Of a DNA stretch of 64,000 nt, positions 16,344-25,018 are shown one piece after another. The notes under the pieces were generated by a model. It ran no database searches. It was given only the letters and a program-made list of their open reading frames with translations, and was not told where the DNA came from. Made by a program: the position numbers and the translations under genes. This DNA comes from Achromobacter agilis (lineage in GTDB: Bacteria > Pseudomonadota > Gammaproteobacteria > Burkholderiales > Burkholderiaceae_B), in NCBI RefSeq assembly GCF_900496965.1, contig NZ_UFQB01000010.1, forward strand, positions 1 through 64,000, read 5' to 3'. Within the stretch, counting starts at the first letter, position 1; the number at the start of each line of letters is the position of its first letter.

Positions 16344-18674
16344 ATGAACCGCGATACCGCTTCCCCGCCGCGGCCCGACACCGGCCGCAAGCCCCACAGC
16401 GCCCACTGGGGCGTGTTTTCCGCCGCCTGGAAGGGCGGCGTCCTGGATGTTCAGCCGCACCCCGGCGATCCGGATCCGAATCCGCTGATCGACAACTTCA
16501 CCAATGCGCTGGACCATCCAGTCCGCGTGACCGCGCCCATGGTGCGGCGCGGCTGGCTCGAGCGGGGGCCCGGGCCGGACGCCCGCCGGGGAAGCGACTG
16601 CTATGTGCGCATGGAATGGGACGAGGTGCTGGACCTTCTGGCCCGGGAGCTCTCGCGGGTCAAGGAGCGGCATGGGCCGGAGGCGGTGTTCGGCGGCTCT
16701 TACGGCTGGTCCAGCGCGGGGCGCTTCCACCACGCGCAAAGCCAGGTGCACCGCTTCCTGAATACGGCCCTGGGCGGCTACGTGCGCTCGGTCAACAGTT
16801 ACAGCGCGGGCGCCTCGGCCGTGATCCTGCCGCACATCCTGGGCAGCATGGACGACGTGGCGCGCCGCAACGTGACCTGGGAGCAGATCGTCGCGCACAC
16901 CGATGTGGTGCTGGCGTTCGGCGGCATGGCGCTGAAGAACTCGCGCGTAGCCAGCGGCGGCATCAGCCGCCACATCGAGCGGGAGTCGATGCGCCAGGCG
17001 GCGCAACGCGGATGCCGCTTCATCAATATCAGCCCGCTAGCCTCCGACTTCCCCGGCGACGCCAAGGCCGAATGGGTGCGCGCCGTGCCTGGGACGGACG
17101 TGGCGCTGATGCTGGCGCTGGTGCACGAACTGGTTGCCAACGGCTTGCACGACGAGGCCTTCCTGAATGAATTCTGCGATGGCTGGTCCGTTTTCGAAGA
17201 CTACCTGCTGGGCCGGCAGGATGGCCAGCCCAAGACGCCGGCCTGGGCCGCGCCGATTTGCGGCGTGCCCGCGGACCGGATCGCTGGCATTGCCCGAAGC
17301 CTGCCGGGCAAGCGCGTGCTGGTCACGGTAGCGCATTCGCTGCAGCGCGCCGAGCACGGCGAACAGCCGGTCTGGATGGGGGCGGTCCTGGCCGCCGCGC
17401 TGGGCCAGCTGGGCCTGCCGGGCGGCGGCTATGCGTATGCGCTTGGCACCCTGGCGCATTACGGCAAACGCAGCAACGCCGTGCCGGTAGCGTCGCTGCC
17501 GCAGGGCGTGAACGGCGTGAAGGCCTTCATCCCGGTGGCGCGCATCTCCGACATGCTGCTGCATCCCGGGGAACCCTTCGACTACAACGGCAAGCGCATG
17601 CCGTATCCCCATATCCGCCTGGCCTATTGGGCGGGCGGCAATCCCTTTCACCATCACCAGGACCTGGCGCGTCTGAAGCGCGCCTTCGCCACCCTGGACA
17701 CCTTCGTGGTGCACGAGATCGGCTGGACGGCCACGGCGCGCCACGCCGACATCGTGTTGCCGTGCACGATGACGCTGGAACGCGACGATATCGGGGGCGC
17801 GCCCACGGACCCCTTGATGGTGGCCATGCACCGGCTGGCCGAGCCCAACGGGCTCGCGCGCGACGACTACGACATCTTCGCGGACCTGTCGTCCCGGCTC
17901 GGCACGCGCGAGGCCTTCACCGAAGGCCGCAGCAGCCGCGAATGGCTGCGCCACCTGTATGAGAAGACCCGCGCGGCGCTGCACGGCCAAGGCCTGGAGG
18001 CGCCGGATTTCGACCAGTTCTGGGAGCGCGGCGAACTGGTCCTCCCGCAGCAGGAAGACGACGGCGGCATCCTGCGGGCCTTCCGCAACGATCCTGCGGC
18101 CAACCCGCTGCCCACGCCCAGCGGCAAGGTCCAGATCAGTTCGTCGGTGGTGGCGGGCTTCGGTTATGCGGACTGCCCGGGCCATCCCGCCTGGCTGGCG
18201 CCGCAGGACGCGCCCACGCCGGCGCATCCGCTGTTCCTGGTTGCCAACCAGCCGGCCAGCCGCCTGCACAGCCAGCTGGATTTCGGCGCGCACAGCGTGT
18301 CGCAGAAGAGAGAGGGCAGGGAAGTCTGTTCCCTGCATCCGCGGGACGCCGCCGCGCGGGGCATCGCCGATGGCGACCTGGTGCGGCTTTTCAATGGACG
18401 CGGGGCCTGCCTCGCGGTCGTGCGGCTTACGGACGGCATGCTGGCCGGCGTGGTGCAACTGGCCACGGGCGCCTGGTACGACCCCGTCGATGCCCAAGCC
18501 GAGCATCCCCTCTGCGTGCATGGCAACCCGAATGTCTTGACGCGCGACGCGGGAACCTCGTCCCTGGCGCAGGGGTGCTCGGGCCAACTGACCGCGGTGC
18601 AGATCGAACGCTATGCCGGCCAGGCGCGGCCGGTCCGGGCGCATGAACCGCCTGCGATCGTCGAACGCGTGTGA
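16344..18674 (+). CDS. Molybdopterin oxidoreductase, biotin/DMSO/TMAO sulfoxide-reductase type
   Basis: 776 residues, close to E. coli BisC/TorZ in length and pattern. There is no N-terminal Fe-S cysteine motif and no Tat signal, so it should be cytoplasmic. SYGWSSAGRFHHAQSQVHRF (residues near 115) and VNSYSAGASAVILPHILGS hold the Tyr/Trp pair and the presumed Ser molybdenum ligand. LAYWAGGNPFHHHQDL, HEIGWTATARHADIVLPCTM and ANQPASRLHSQLDFG are also family segments. BisC-type enzymes reduce S- or N-oxides such as biotin or methionine sulfoxide. Last gene of the run, 4 nt after the rhodanese, suggesting a sulfur-containing substrate. Confidence 0.9.
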   Translation: MNRDTASPPRPDTGRKPHSAHWGVFSAAWKGGVLDVQPHPGDPDPNPLIDNFTNALDHPVRVTAPMVRRGWLERGPGPDARRGSDCYVRMEWDEVLDLLARELSRVKERHGPEAVFGGSYGWSSAGRFHHAQSQVHRFLNTALGGYVRSVNSYSAGASAVILPHILGSMDDVARRNVTWEQIVAHTDVVLAFGGMALKNSRVASGGISRHIERESMRQAAQRGCRFINISPLASDFPGDAKAEWVRAVPGTDVALMLALVHELVANGLHDEAFLNEFCDGWSVFEDYLLGRQDGQPKTPAWAAPICGVPADRIAGIARSLPGKRVLVTVAHSLQRAEHGEQPVWMGAVLAAALGQLGLPGGGYAYALGTLAHYGKRSNAVPVASLPQGVNGVKAFIPVARISDMLLHPGEPFDYNGKRMPYPHIRLAYWAGGNPFHHHQDLARLKRAFATLDTFVVHEIGWTATARHADIVLPCTMTLERDDIGGAPTDPLMVAMHRLAEPNGLARDDYDIFADLSSRLGTREAFTEGRSSREWLRHLYEKTRAALHGQGLEAPDFDQFWERGELVLPQQEDDGGILRAFRNDPAANPLPTPSGKVQISSSVVAGFGYADCPGHPAWLAPQDAPTPAHPLFLVANQPASRLHSQLDFGAHSVSQKREGREVCSLHPRDAAARGIADGDLVRLFNGRGACLAVVRLTDGMLAGVVQLATGAWYDPVDAQAEHPLCVHGNPNVLTRDAGTSSLAQGCSGQLTAVQIERYAGQARPVRAHEPPAIVERV

Positions 18675-18835
18675 GCGGGCGAGGGCCAACAGTTTTGTAA
18701 CGCCGGGTGAACCGCGCCCGCGGTTCGGCCCATGCCGCCCTGATAGGCGGCGGGCGGCCGCCAGCGCTCCTGCCGGGTAACTCGCTGTGTCGCGGCGTTG
18801 GCTCTATAGGGAAGGGCGTTACAGATACTGCCAAT

Positions 18836-18850
18836 TTTCATCAAATAAAA
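18836..18850 (+). promoter_or_regulatory. Single copy of the IclR-type half-site (site C)
   Basis: TTTCATCAAATAAAA matches the arm of site A at 14 of 15 positions. It lies 112 nt before the penicillin-acylase gene. No second arm is visible at the expected distance, so this may be a weak or degenerate operator, or chance in an AT-rich promoter. Confidence 0.35.
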
Positions 18851-18962
18851 CAGCATTCCCAGGGCAACTGATTTAGTTGTACACATTGCTTACGGCGGCG
18901 TCCGGCAGCATGGCGCTTCAAGACCGGCAGCGATAGAAGACAAATAAATCGGAGGAGGAGTC

Positions 18963-21425
18963 ATGCGTACGTTCAATCGCAGGGCCGCCGCATTGCTGGC
19001 GAGCGGGTTGATGGCGTTGCTCGCGGGCTGCGCCGCGCCGGGAAGCAAAAAAGACACGATCGACATGGCCGGGCTATCGCAGCCGGTGGAGATCGTGCGC
19101 GACCGGCACGGCGTATCGCATATCTATGCGCAGAACCAGGAAGACCTGTTCTTCGCCCAGGGTTTCAGCGCCGCGCGCGACCGCCTGTGGCAGCTGGATC
19201 TGTGGCGCCGCCAGGGCGAGGGCAAGATGGCCGAACAGTTCGGCCCGCGATTCGTGGAGCAGGACCGCGCCGCGCGCCTGTTCCTGTACCGGGGCGACAT
19301 GCAGGCGGAGTTCGCCAGCTACCACCCGCAGGGCAAGGCGATCCTGACCTCGTTCGCGGCGGGCATCAACGCCTACGTCGATTGGGTCAAGGCGAATCCC
19401 GAGCAACTGCCGCCGGAATTCAAGCTGACGGGCACCCAGCCCGGCTACTGGAGCCCCGAGACGTCGCTCATCCGCATCTACGGCCTGACCCGCAACCTCA
19501 CCGAGGAAGTGAGGATGGCGCAACGGGTGGCCACGCTGGGATTGAACGCCGTGCAGGGTCTGAGTACCTTCGAGCCGCCCTTGGCGCTGCAGGTGCCGGC
19601 GGGCATGGACGTGCGGCTGGTCGACAACACCGTGCTCGCCAACTACACGCTGGCGCGCACCGGCCAGAAGTTCGTGGCCGCGGATTTCCCGCGCAGCCCC
19701 CTGGCCGAGGACCAGCGCGCGGCGCTTGCCCGCAGCCTGTCGGCGGGCATGCTGGCGTCCCTAGACCCGGCGTTCGACCCCTTGGCGGCCCGCTACGAAA
19801 GCAACAACTGGACGATGAGCGGCCAGCACACGGCCACGGGCAAGCCGATCCTTGCCGGCGACCCGCACCGTTCGATCACCATGCCGTCGCTGCGTTATAT
19901 GGTGCACCTGAACGCGCCGGGCTGGAACGTGATCGGCGCCGGCGAGCCCGCGCTGCCCGGCGTATCGATGGGGCATAACGACCGCATCGCCTTCGGTCTG
20001 ACAATCTTCGCGTTCGGCGACGAGGAAGACCTGTACGTCTACGACACCAACCCGGCCAATCCGAACGAATACCGCTACCGGGGCGGCTGGGAAAAGATGC
20101 GCCAGGTCGACGAGTCCATTCCGGTGCGTGGCCAGACCGCGGCGGTGCGCCAGTTGAAATTCACCCGCCACGGCCCGGTGATCCACGAGGATCCGGTGCG
20201 GCACAAGGCCTACGCGGTGCGCGCCGCCTACCTGGAGTTCCCGGGCACGGCAGCCTATCTCGCCAGCCTGCGCCTGAACCAGGCGCAGAACTGGAACGAG
20301 TTCGTGGCGGGCATGGAAAAGCACTACACCCCGAGCGAGAACATGGTCTATGCCGACGTGGACGGCAATATCGGCTGGTTCGGCGGCAGCATCGCGCCGA
20401 TACGCCCGCGCGCCGACTGGTCCGGCATGCTGCCCGTGCCCGGCAACGGCGACTTCGAGTGGCGCGGCGTCCTGCCCGGCAGCTCGCTCCCGCGCGCCTA
20501 CAACCCGCCCGAAGGCTATGTCGCCACCGCCAACGAGTACAACCTGCCGGCGGATTTCCGCTACAAGGAAATGTCGGCGCGCACCTGGGCCGAGCCTTAC
20601 CGCGTCCAGCGCATACGGGAGGTGATCGCCGACGGCAAAGGCATGACGGTCCAGAACTCGCAGGCGCTGCAGTTCGACAACCTGTCGATTCCCGCGCGCA
20701 CGCTGGGCGGCTACGCCAAGACCCTGAATTCGGCGGACCCAGCGCTTAGCCAGGCGCTGAATCTGCTCAAGGGCTGGGATTACCGGGTAGGCACGGAAAG
20801 CACGGCGGCCACCGTCTATGAGTTCTGGCTGCCCGAGGTCGTCAAGCGGGTGTCCGATCTCTATGTGCCGGCAGCGGGCCGCGGCGTTTTCGGCGATCTG
20901 TCCACCCGCAAGACGCTGGAGAAGCTGGCCGCGCCGGACGCCGCGTTCGGCCCGAGGCCGGAGCAGGGCCGCGACGCGCTGCTGCTGGAGGCGCTGGGCG
21001 ACGGCGTGCAGAAATTGCGCGCCAAGCTCGGCTCGGATCCGGCGCAGTGGCAATGGGGCAAGCTGCACCATATCCAGTTCGAGCACAGTCTGGCTGGCCT
21101 GCTGCCGGCGGAAACCGCCAAGGCCTACGGTACGCCGCGCTATCCGGTCGGGGGGGATAACGACACAGTGCATCGCGCTACCTTCCGCAAGACCGACTTC
21201 CGCCAGATCAGCGGCGCGTCGTACCGCCAGGTGATCGACGTGGCCGATTGGGACAACTCGCGCGTCCAGAACGTGCCAGGGCAGTCCGCCGATCCGCGCA
21301 GTCCGTACTACCAGGATCTGCTCAAGGGCTGGGCCACCGGGGAGTACTTCCCGATGGCGTTCAGCCGCGCCAAGGTCGATAGCGAGCGGGCGGACACACT
21401 GACGCTGCGGCCGGCGGCGAAGTAG
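18963..21425 (+). CDS. Penicillin acylase family N-terminal-nucleophile hydrolase (lipoprotein)
   Basis: 820 residues with a strong ribosome site (GGAGGAG) before ATG 18963. The N-terminus has a lipobox (MALLAGC), so the precursor is likely lipid-anchored in the envelope. The alpha-chain segment VEIVRDRHGVSHIYAQNQED is typical. Autocleavage should occur before Ser280 in RYESNNWTMSGQHTATGKP, which becomes the beta-chain N-terminal nucleophile. GDPHRSITMPSLRYMVHL and ENMVYADVDGNIGWF follow as expected. Such enzymes hydrolyse amides (penicillins, acyl-homoserine lactones, other N-acyl compounds). Substrate not predictable. It could belong to the upstream IclR regulon because of site C. Confidence 0.93.
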   Translation: MRTFNRRAAALLASGLMALLAGCAAPGSKKDTIDMAGLSQPVEIVRDRHGVSHIYAQNQEDLFFAQGFSAARDRLWQLDLWRRQGEGKMAEQFGPRFVEQDRAARLFLYRGDMQAEFASYHPQGKAILTSFAAGINAYVDWVKANPEQLPPEFKLTGTQPGYWSPETSLIRIYGLTRNLTEEVRMAQRVATLGLNAVQGLSTFEPPLALQVPAGMDVRLVDNTVLANYTLARTGQKFVAADFPRSPLAEDQRAALARSLSAGMLASLDPAFDPLAARYESNNWTMSGQHTATGKPILAGDPHRSITMPSLRYMVHLNAPGWNVIGAGEPALPGVSMGHNDRIAFGLTIFAFGDEEDLYVYDTNPANPNEYRYRGGWEKMRQVDESIPVRGQTAAVRQLKFTRHGPVIHEDPVRHKAYAVRAAYLEFPGTAAYLASLRLNQAQNWNEFVAGMEKHYTPSENMVYADVDGNIGWFGGSIAPIRPRADWSGMLPVPGNGDFEWRGVLPGSSLPRAYNPPEGYVATANEYNLPADFRYKEMSARTWAEPYRVQRIREVIADGKGMTVQNSQALQFDNLSIPARTLGGYAKTLNSADPALSQALNLLKGWDYRVGTESTAATVYEFWLPEVVKRVSDLYVPAAGRGVFGDLSTRKTLEKLAAPDAAFGPRPEQGRDALLLEALGDGVQKLRAKLGSDPAQWQWGKLHHIQFEHSLAGLLPAETAKAYGTPRYPVGGDNDTVHRATFRKTDFRQISGASYRQVIDVADWDNSRVQNVPGQSADPRSPYYQDLLKGWATGEYFPMAFSRAKVDSERADTLTLRPAAK

Positions 21426-21441
21426 GGGAGTTGCAACTTAA

Positions 21442-21463
21442 GCTGTCCGCGTCCGCGGACAGC
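21442..21463 (+). terminator. Hairpin after the penicillin-acylase gene
   Basis: GCTGTCCGCG and CGCGGACAGC are perfect 10-bp arms around TC, 16 nt after the stop. There is no T-run, so termination would need Rho or the strength of the hairpin alone. Confidence 0.5.
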
Positions 21464-21654
21464 CGCGGCTTCCCGCCGGCTTCGTTGTCCGATTGACAAG
21501 GGTGCTTACGCACGGTTGCCAGTTGTACCCGCCCGCGCCAGTTAAGGTCTCGATAGCAGTGAGCGCCGCCAGTCCGGCGGCGCATTCGAGCCTGGACCGC
21601 CGTGCGCGCCCGACCGCGCGCCGGAGTTCCCGATCTTGGAAATAGAAGGGACCG

Positions 21655-22284
21655 ATGCATTCTTCGCCGTCATACCAATCAACAGCGCACAAATCCTCAT
21701 CCCATCAGCCCATGACGTGGCTGCAGGAGCGCAAGCAGTTCGTCAAGGCGCTCCTGTCCAATCCCGCGGCCATCGGCGCGGTCGCGCCATCTGGCCCGGC
21801 CCTGGCGGCGGCCATTACGGCGTCGATTCCGCCCAATGCCGGAAAAGTCCTCGAACTGGGCTGCGGCACGGGCGTTTTCACGCGCGAAATGCTGCGCAAG
21901 GGCGTCGACCCGGCCCGTCTCGTTCTGGTGGAGCAGGACGAGGCAATGAGTTCCAGCCTGCGGACCCAGTTTCCCCAGGCGGCCGTGCTGCAGGTGTCGG
22001 CCCAGGAGTTGTCGCGGGACAGCCATCCGGAACTGGATGGCATCGGCGCGGCCATTTGCGGCTTGCCGTTGCGCAACATGAGCGGGGCGCACCATCATCG
22101 CCTGCTGACCGCCGTCTTCGACGCCATGGCCGAAGGCGGCTCGATGGAGCTGTTCACGTACGGCGTCCGCTGTCCGATCGCGCCGGGGGTGCTGGACGCC
22201 TGCGGGCTGTCTGCCCGCCGGGTCGGTTTCGTGCCGTTCAACCTGCCGCCGGCCTCGGTGTTCAGCCTCGCCAGGAGGCCATAA
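21655..22284 (+). CDS. Class I SAM-dependent methyltransferase (phospholipid N-methyltransferase-like)
   Basis: 209 residues from ATG 21655, which has AGAAGG in front; ATG 21712 (MTWLQERKQF) matches the usual family start but lacks a ribosome site. WLQERKQFVKALLSNPAAIG and AVAPSGPALAAAI are the opening of PmtA/KsgA-like lipid methyltransferases. VLELGCGTGVFTREML is SAM motif I and ICGLPLRNMSG takes the place of motif IV. PmtA adds methyl groups to phosphatidylethanolamine. It could equally act on another small amine. Single gene. Confidence 0.8.
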   Translation: MHSSPSYQSTAHKSSSHQPMTWLQERKQFVKALLSNPAAIGAVAPSGPALAAAITASIPPNAGKVLELGCGTGVFTREMLRKGVDPARLVLVEQDEAMSSSLRTQFPQAAVLQVSAQELSRDSHPELDGIGAAICGLPLRNMSGAHHHRLLTAVFDAMAEGGSMELFTYGVRCPIAPGVLDACGLSARRVGFVPFNLPPASVFSLARRP

Positions 22285-22498
22285 TCGCCATCCGGCATCA
22301 CTGAAATATTCCGCGCCCGCCGGGCGTATTGCTACAGGTTGCTGCCCAGGCGCTGCCATACTCGAAACATTAGGCGGTAACCCTGGCGGAGGCCAACGCT
22401 TCATGCTCGGCGCTTAAGCACCGTCCGGCGACAATCAAATTCTCGCCATGCTCGGGCACGAGCGACAAGGCTGGCGGTTCAAGCGGGCGCTGGAGTGT

Positions 22499-23179
22499 TC
22501 ATGCTTTGCGTTGCAGCGTGTGATAGCCCAACTCGGCCCGTGCTTCCCGGATGGTAGCGCCCTTGCTGATACGCTCGCGGATGGAAGCTTCGACGGATTC
22601 GATCTTGCGTGCAGTCTCGGCGACCTCGCGGGCGCGCTCGCGCGGAACTATCACCACGCCATTCGCATCTGCCACCACGATGTCGCGAGAGGCAACGCGC
22701 GCCGTACCGATACTCACAGTGGTATTGACCGATTCCACCTGTACCCGGTCCTTGCCCGTGCGCATGAAGCGTCCAGCGCTGAAGATGGGGTAGCCGTCGC
22801 CCAGTGCCTTACCGACGTCGCGGCATACGCCATCGATAACCGTTCCGGCAATGCGGCGAATGCCGGCGTATTGCGTCATGATGTCGCCCCACACTGTGCA
22901 GTCGGTGCGTCCATCGTTGTCGATCACCACAATGTCGCCTTCTGCGACGTCGTCGATGAAGTCGCCAACCGTGCCGGCCGGCGTCGATGCAGGGACGTAC
23001 TTAACGGTAAAGGCGAGCCCAACCACCGGCCGGGAGTAATTGTCCAGCGGCATGATGCCTAAGGCCTGACCATGGATTCCAAGTTTGTCCATGGCATCCG
23101 AGACGCCCGGGGTGTCGAGGCCATCGAACAGCGCAACCAGTCCTTGGTCTTGCGCAGCGGCTTTCTTAGGATTGCTCAT
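22499..23179 (-). CDS. RraA family protein (HMG/CHA aldolase-like), copy 1
   Basis: 226 residues. RraA-fold motifs: CTVWGDIMTQYAGIRRIAGT followed by VIDGVCRDVGKALGDGYPIF, where Arg-Asp of CRDV binds the metal and substrate in class II pyruvate aldolases. Such proteins include 4-hydroxy-4-methyl-2-oxoglutarate/4-carboxy-4-hydroxy-2-oxoadipate aldolase and oxaloacetate decarboxylase, while E. coli RraA itself inhibits RNase E. The gene follows the second RraA-like gene after 37 nt in the same operon. That pairing and the divergent LysR gene favour an aldolase or decarboxylase role over RNase control. Confidence 0.85.
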   Translation of the reverse strand: MSNPKKAAAQDQGLVALFDGLDTPGVSDAMDKLGIHGQALGIMPLDNYSRPVVGLAFTVKYVPASTPAGTVGDFIDDVAEGDIVVIDNDGRTDCTVWGDIMTQYAGIRRIAGTVIDGVCRDVGKALGDGYPIFSAGRFMRTGKDRVQVESVNTTVSIGTARVASRDIVVADANGVVIVPRERAREVAETARKIESVEASIRERISKGATIREARAELGYHTLQRKA

Positions 23180-23216
23180 TATTGTTCCTGTTGAAGGGAT
23201 AGAAATGGGGGCAGGC

Positions 23217-23876
23217 TCATTTCGAGTTGATGGCTTCGAACTCTTTGTCGTGCATGACCTCGGCGACCGAGCGGCCCGAGCGGACGGCGGCGACCATGCC
23301 GTCTTGGCGCTTGGCGATGCGTTCGCCCAAGTCCAGCACTTCCTCTATTCGGGCGGCGGGCACGAAAACGGCACCGCAGCGGTCCGCGATAACGTAGTCA
23401 TCCTCGTGAACAGTGACGCCGGCCATTTGGACCGGTTTTCCGGAATCGATCTGGATAACCCGGTTACGCGCGCTAATCATGGTGACGCCGCGTCCGTAGA
23501 CCGGATAGCCAATTGACTCACTGCCTTCAATATCGCGGCTCAATCCATCGATGACGGATCCGCGGACGCTTTTGACGCGTGCAGCGTTGGCGAGGATGTC
23601 GCCCCAGCAGGAAATGCCGTCGGCGCCGCCGGCGATCACCAGCACGCGGTCGTCCGTCACTACGGCGTCAATTACGGGCGAGATCAGGTGGACGGCGGGC
23701 TTGGCGTCCGTTTTGGGACCTAACTGGATGGTGCTGGCGCGGCCGACAATTTTGGGGCAATCCCACAGCGGGCACAGGCCATACGTGGCGCCCGGCAGGC
23801 CAAGAAAGTCGAGTGCGTCGGACACGGTGTTGGTGTCAAGCGCGGCGAGGCGTTCGAGCGTGATTGCTTGGGACAT
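23217..23876 (-). CDS. RraA family protein (HMG/CHA aldolase-like), copy 2
   Basis: 219 residues, ATG at 23876 with GGAG nine nt upstream. ISCWGDILANAARVKSVRGS and VIDGLSRDIEGSESIGYPVY give the WGDI...DG..RD active-site pattern, but the overall sequence is well diverged from its neighbour. First gene of the two-gene operon that runs away from the LysR regulator at 24045. The pair may form a hetero-oligomer or handle two related 4-hydroxy-2-oxoacids (inference). Confidence 0.85.
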   Translation of the reverse strand: MSQAITLERLAALDTNTVSDALDFLGLPGATYGLCPLWDCPKIVGRASTIQLGPKTDAKPAVHLISPVIDAVVTDDRVLVIAGGADGISCWGDILANAARVKSVRGSVIDGLSRDIEGSESIGYPVYGRGVTMISARNRVIQIDSGKPVQMAGVTVHEDDYVIADRCGAVFVPAARIEEVLDLGERIAKRQDGMVAAVRSGRSVAEVMHDKEFEAINSK

Positions 23877-23904
23877 GAGGCCATCTCCAGAATGAAGATT
23901 TCAT

Positions 23905-23925
23905 TATCAAAACTAAACACTGATA
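23905..23925. promoter_or_regulatory. Candidate LysR-type box upstream of the RraA pair
   Basis: TATCA (23905-23909) and TGATA (23921-23925) are separated by 11 nt, a spacing common for LysR-family sites, in the AT-rich gap between the divergent RraA operon and LysR gene. Short arms make this a tentative call. Confidence 0.35.
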
Positions 23926-24044
23926 GATAAAATCGTATTTAAGTATCTCTGTGATATGACTTTAGGATCAGACATCTCGGCGATGCCTACCGGGTGCTAA
24001 TCCGACATTCGCGACCTTCAACGGACGTGCTGGAAGGAAAAAAC

Positions 24045-24965
24045 ATGAGCACTATCGACTTCAGGCTGATACGGCAACTCTGGATGTTCCTTGCCGTGGC
24101 CGAGGAACGGCATTTCGGGCGGGCGGCAGCGCGTCTGGGAATGTCGCAGCCGCCGCTGACCGAGCAGATAAAGGTGCTCGAACAATCGTTGAAGCTGCAA
24201 TTGTTCGACCGCTCCCGGCGCGGTACGCAACTTTCCGCCTCCGGCGCGGCGATTTTGCCCGCCGTGCGCCAGTTCGCCGGGCAGGTCGAGCAACTTGAGC
24301 GCGTGGTGCGTGAAGTCGCAGCCGGGCAGTCCGGGGTGCTGCATGTTGGTGCCATTACCTCGGCCATGCTGGATACCGTGCCGCCGCTGCTCAATGAACT
24401 GCGGCGGTTGCATCCGCACCTGACCGTATTCGTGCGAGAGATTGACAGTGTCGAAGCGGTGCCTGCGCTGGCATCTGGTGAACTCGATTTGGCATTCGTA
24501 CGGATCGATGGAAACGTGGGGAAGGGCATCTCAACGCTGCCGCTAACCGAAGACCGGTTGGCCGTGGCGTTGCCCAAGGAGCACAAACTTGCCGCGTTGT
24601 CGCGGGTGCGCCTGCAATCGCTCGCCCTTGAGCAACTTGTGATGTCGTCGCGGCAGGTAAGTCCTGTCTATTTCGACATGTTGACTGCCATCTGCCGATC
24701 TCACGGGTTTACGCCCCGCGTCTTGCATGAGGTGCGGTCGGTTTCCTCGCAGATTGCCTATGTGGGGTGTGGCCAGGGCGTCGCGCTCGTTCCGGCGTCC
24801 ATGAAGAAACTGGCGCCGGAAAACGTCGTCATCAGGCCGTTGAAGGAGAAGGTAATGGTGGTCACGGCTGCACTGGCGTGGAACGCGGCGCGGTACCACC
24901 CGTTAGTCGATGTGGCCGTGGAATGGCTAAAGAAGACTCACCCGCGAAAGCGTTCGGAAGGCTGA
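24045..24965 (+). CDS. LysR family transcriptional regulator (divergent to RraA pair)
   Basis: 306 residues from MSTIDFRLIRQLWMFLAVAE with GGAAGG upstream. The N-terminal HTH is FGRAAARLGMSQPPLTEQIK; the co-inducer domain follows from about residue 90 (GVLHVGAITSAMLDTVPPLL). It is similar in layout to BenM/CatM-like regulators of aromatic or hydroxyacid catabolism. Divergent orientation to the RraA pair makes those genes the likely target. Confidence 0.9.
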   Translation: MSTIDFRLIRQLWMFLAVAEERHFGRAAARLGMSQPPLTEQIKVLEQSLKLQLFDRSRRGTQLSASGAAILPAVRQFAGQVEQLERVVREVAAGQSGVLHVGAITSAMLDTVPPLLNELRRLHPHLTVFVREIDSVEAVPALASGELDLAFVRIDGNVGKGISTLPLTEDRLAVALPKEHKLAALSRVRLQSLALEQLVMSSRQVSPVYFDMLTAICRSHGFTPRVLHEVRSVSSQIAYVGCGQGVALVPASMKKLAPENVVIRPLKEKVMVVTAALAWNAARYHPLVDVAVEWLKKTHPRKRSEG

Positions 24966-25018
24966 GACGAGGCGGCGCAAACTGCGTCGCCTCGTTCCCC
25001 CTCCATTTATTTTTTTTC
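24966..25018 (+). terminator. Intrinsic terminator after LysR gene
   Basis: ACGAGGCG (24967-24974) pairs with CGCCTCGT (24988-24995), with further G-C pairs inside, directly after the TGA stop. A T-rich stretch (25006-25018) follows a short C-rich spacer. Confidence 0.6.

Noticed and set aside
17037-18689. 550-codon minus-strand frame opposite the molybdoenzyme
   Set aside because: No motifs; shadow of the molybdopterin oxidoreductase.
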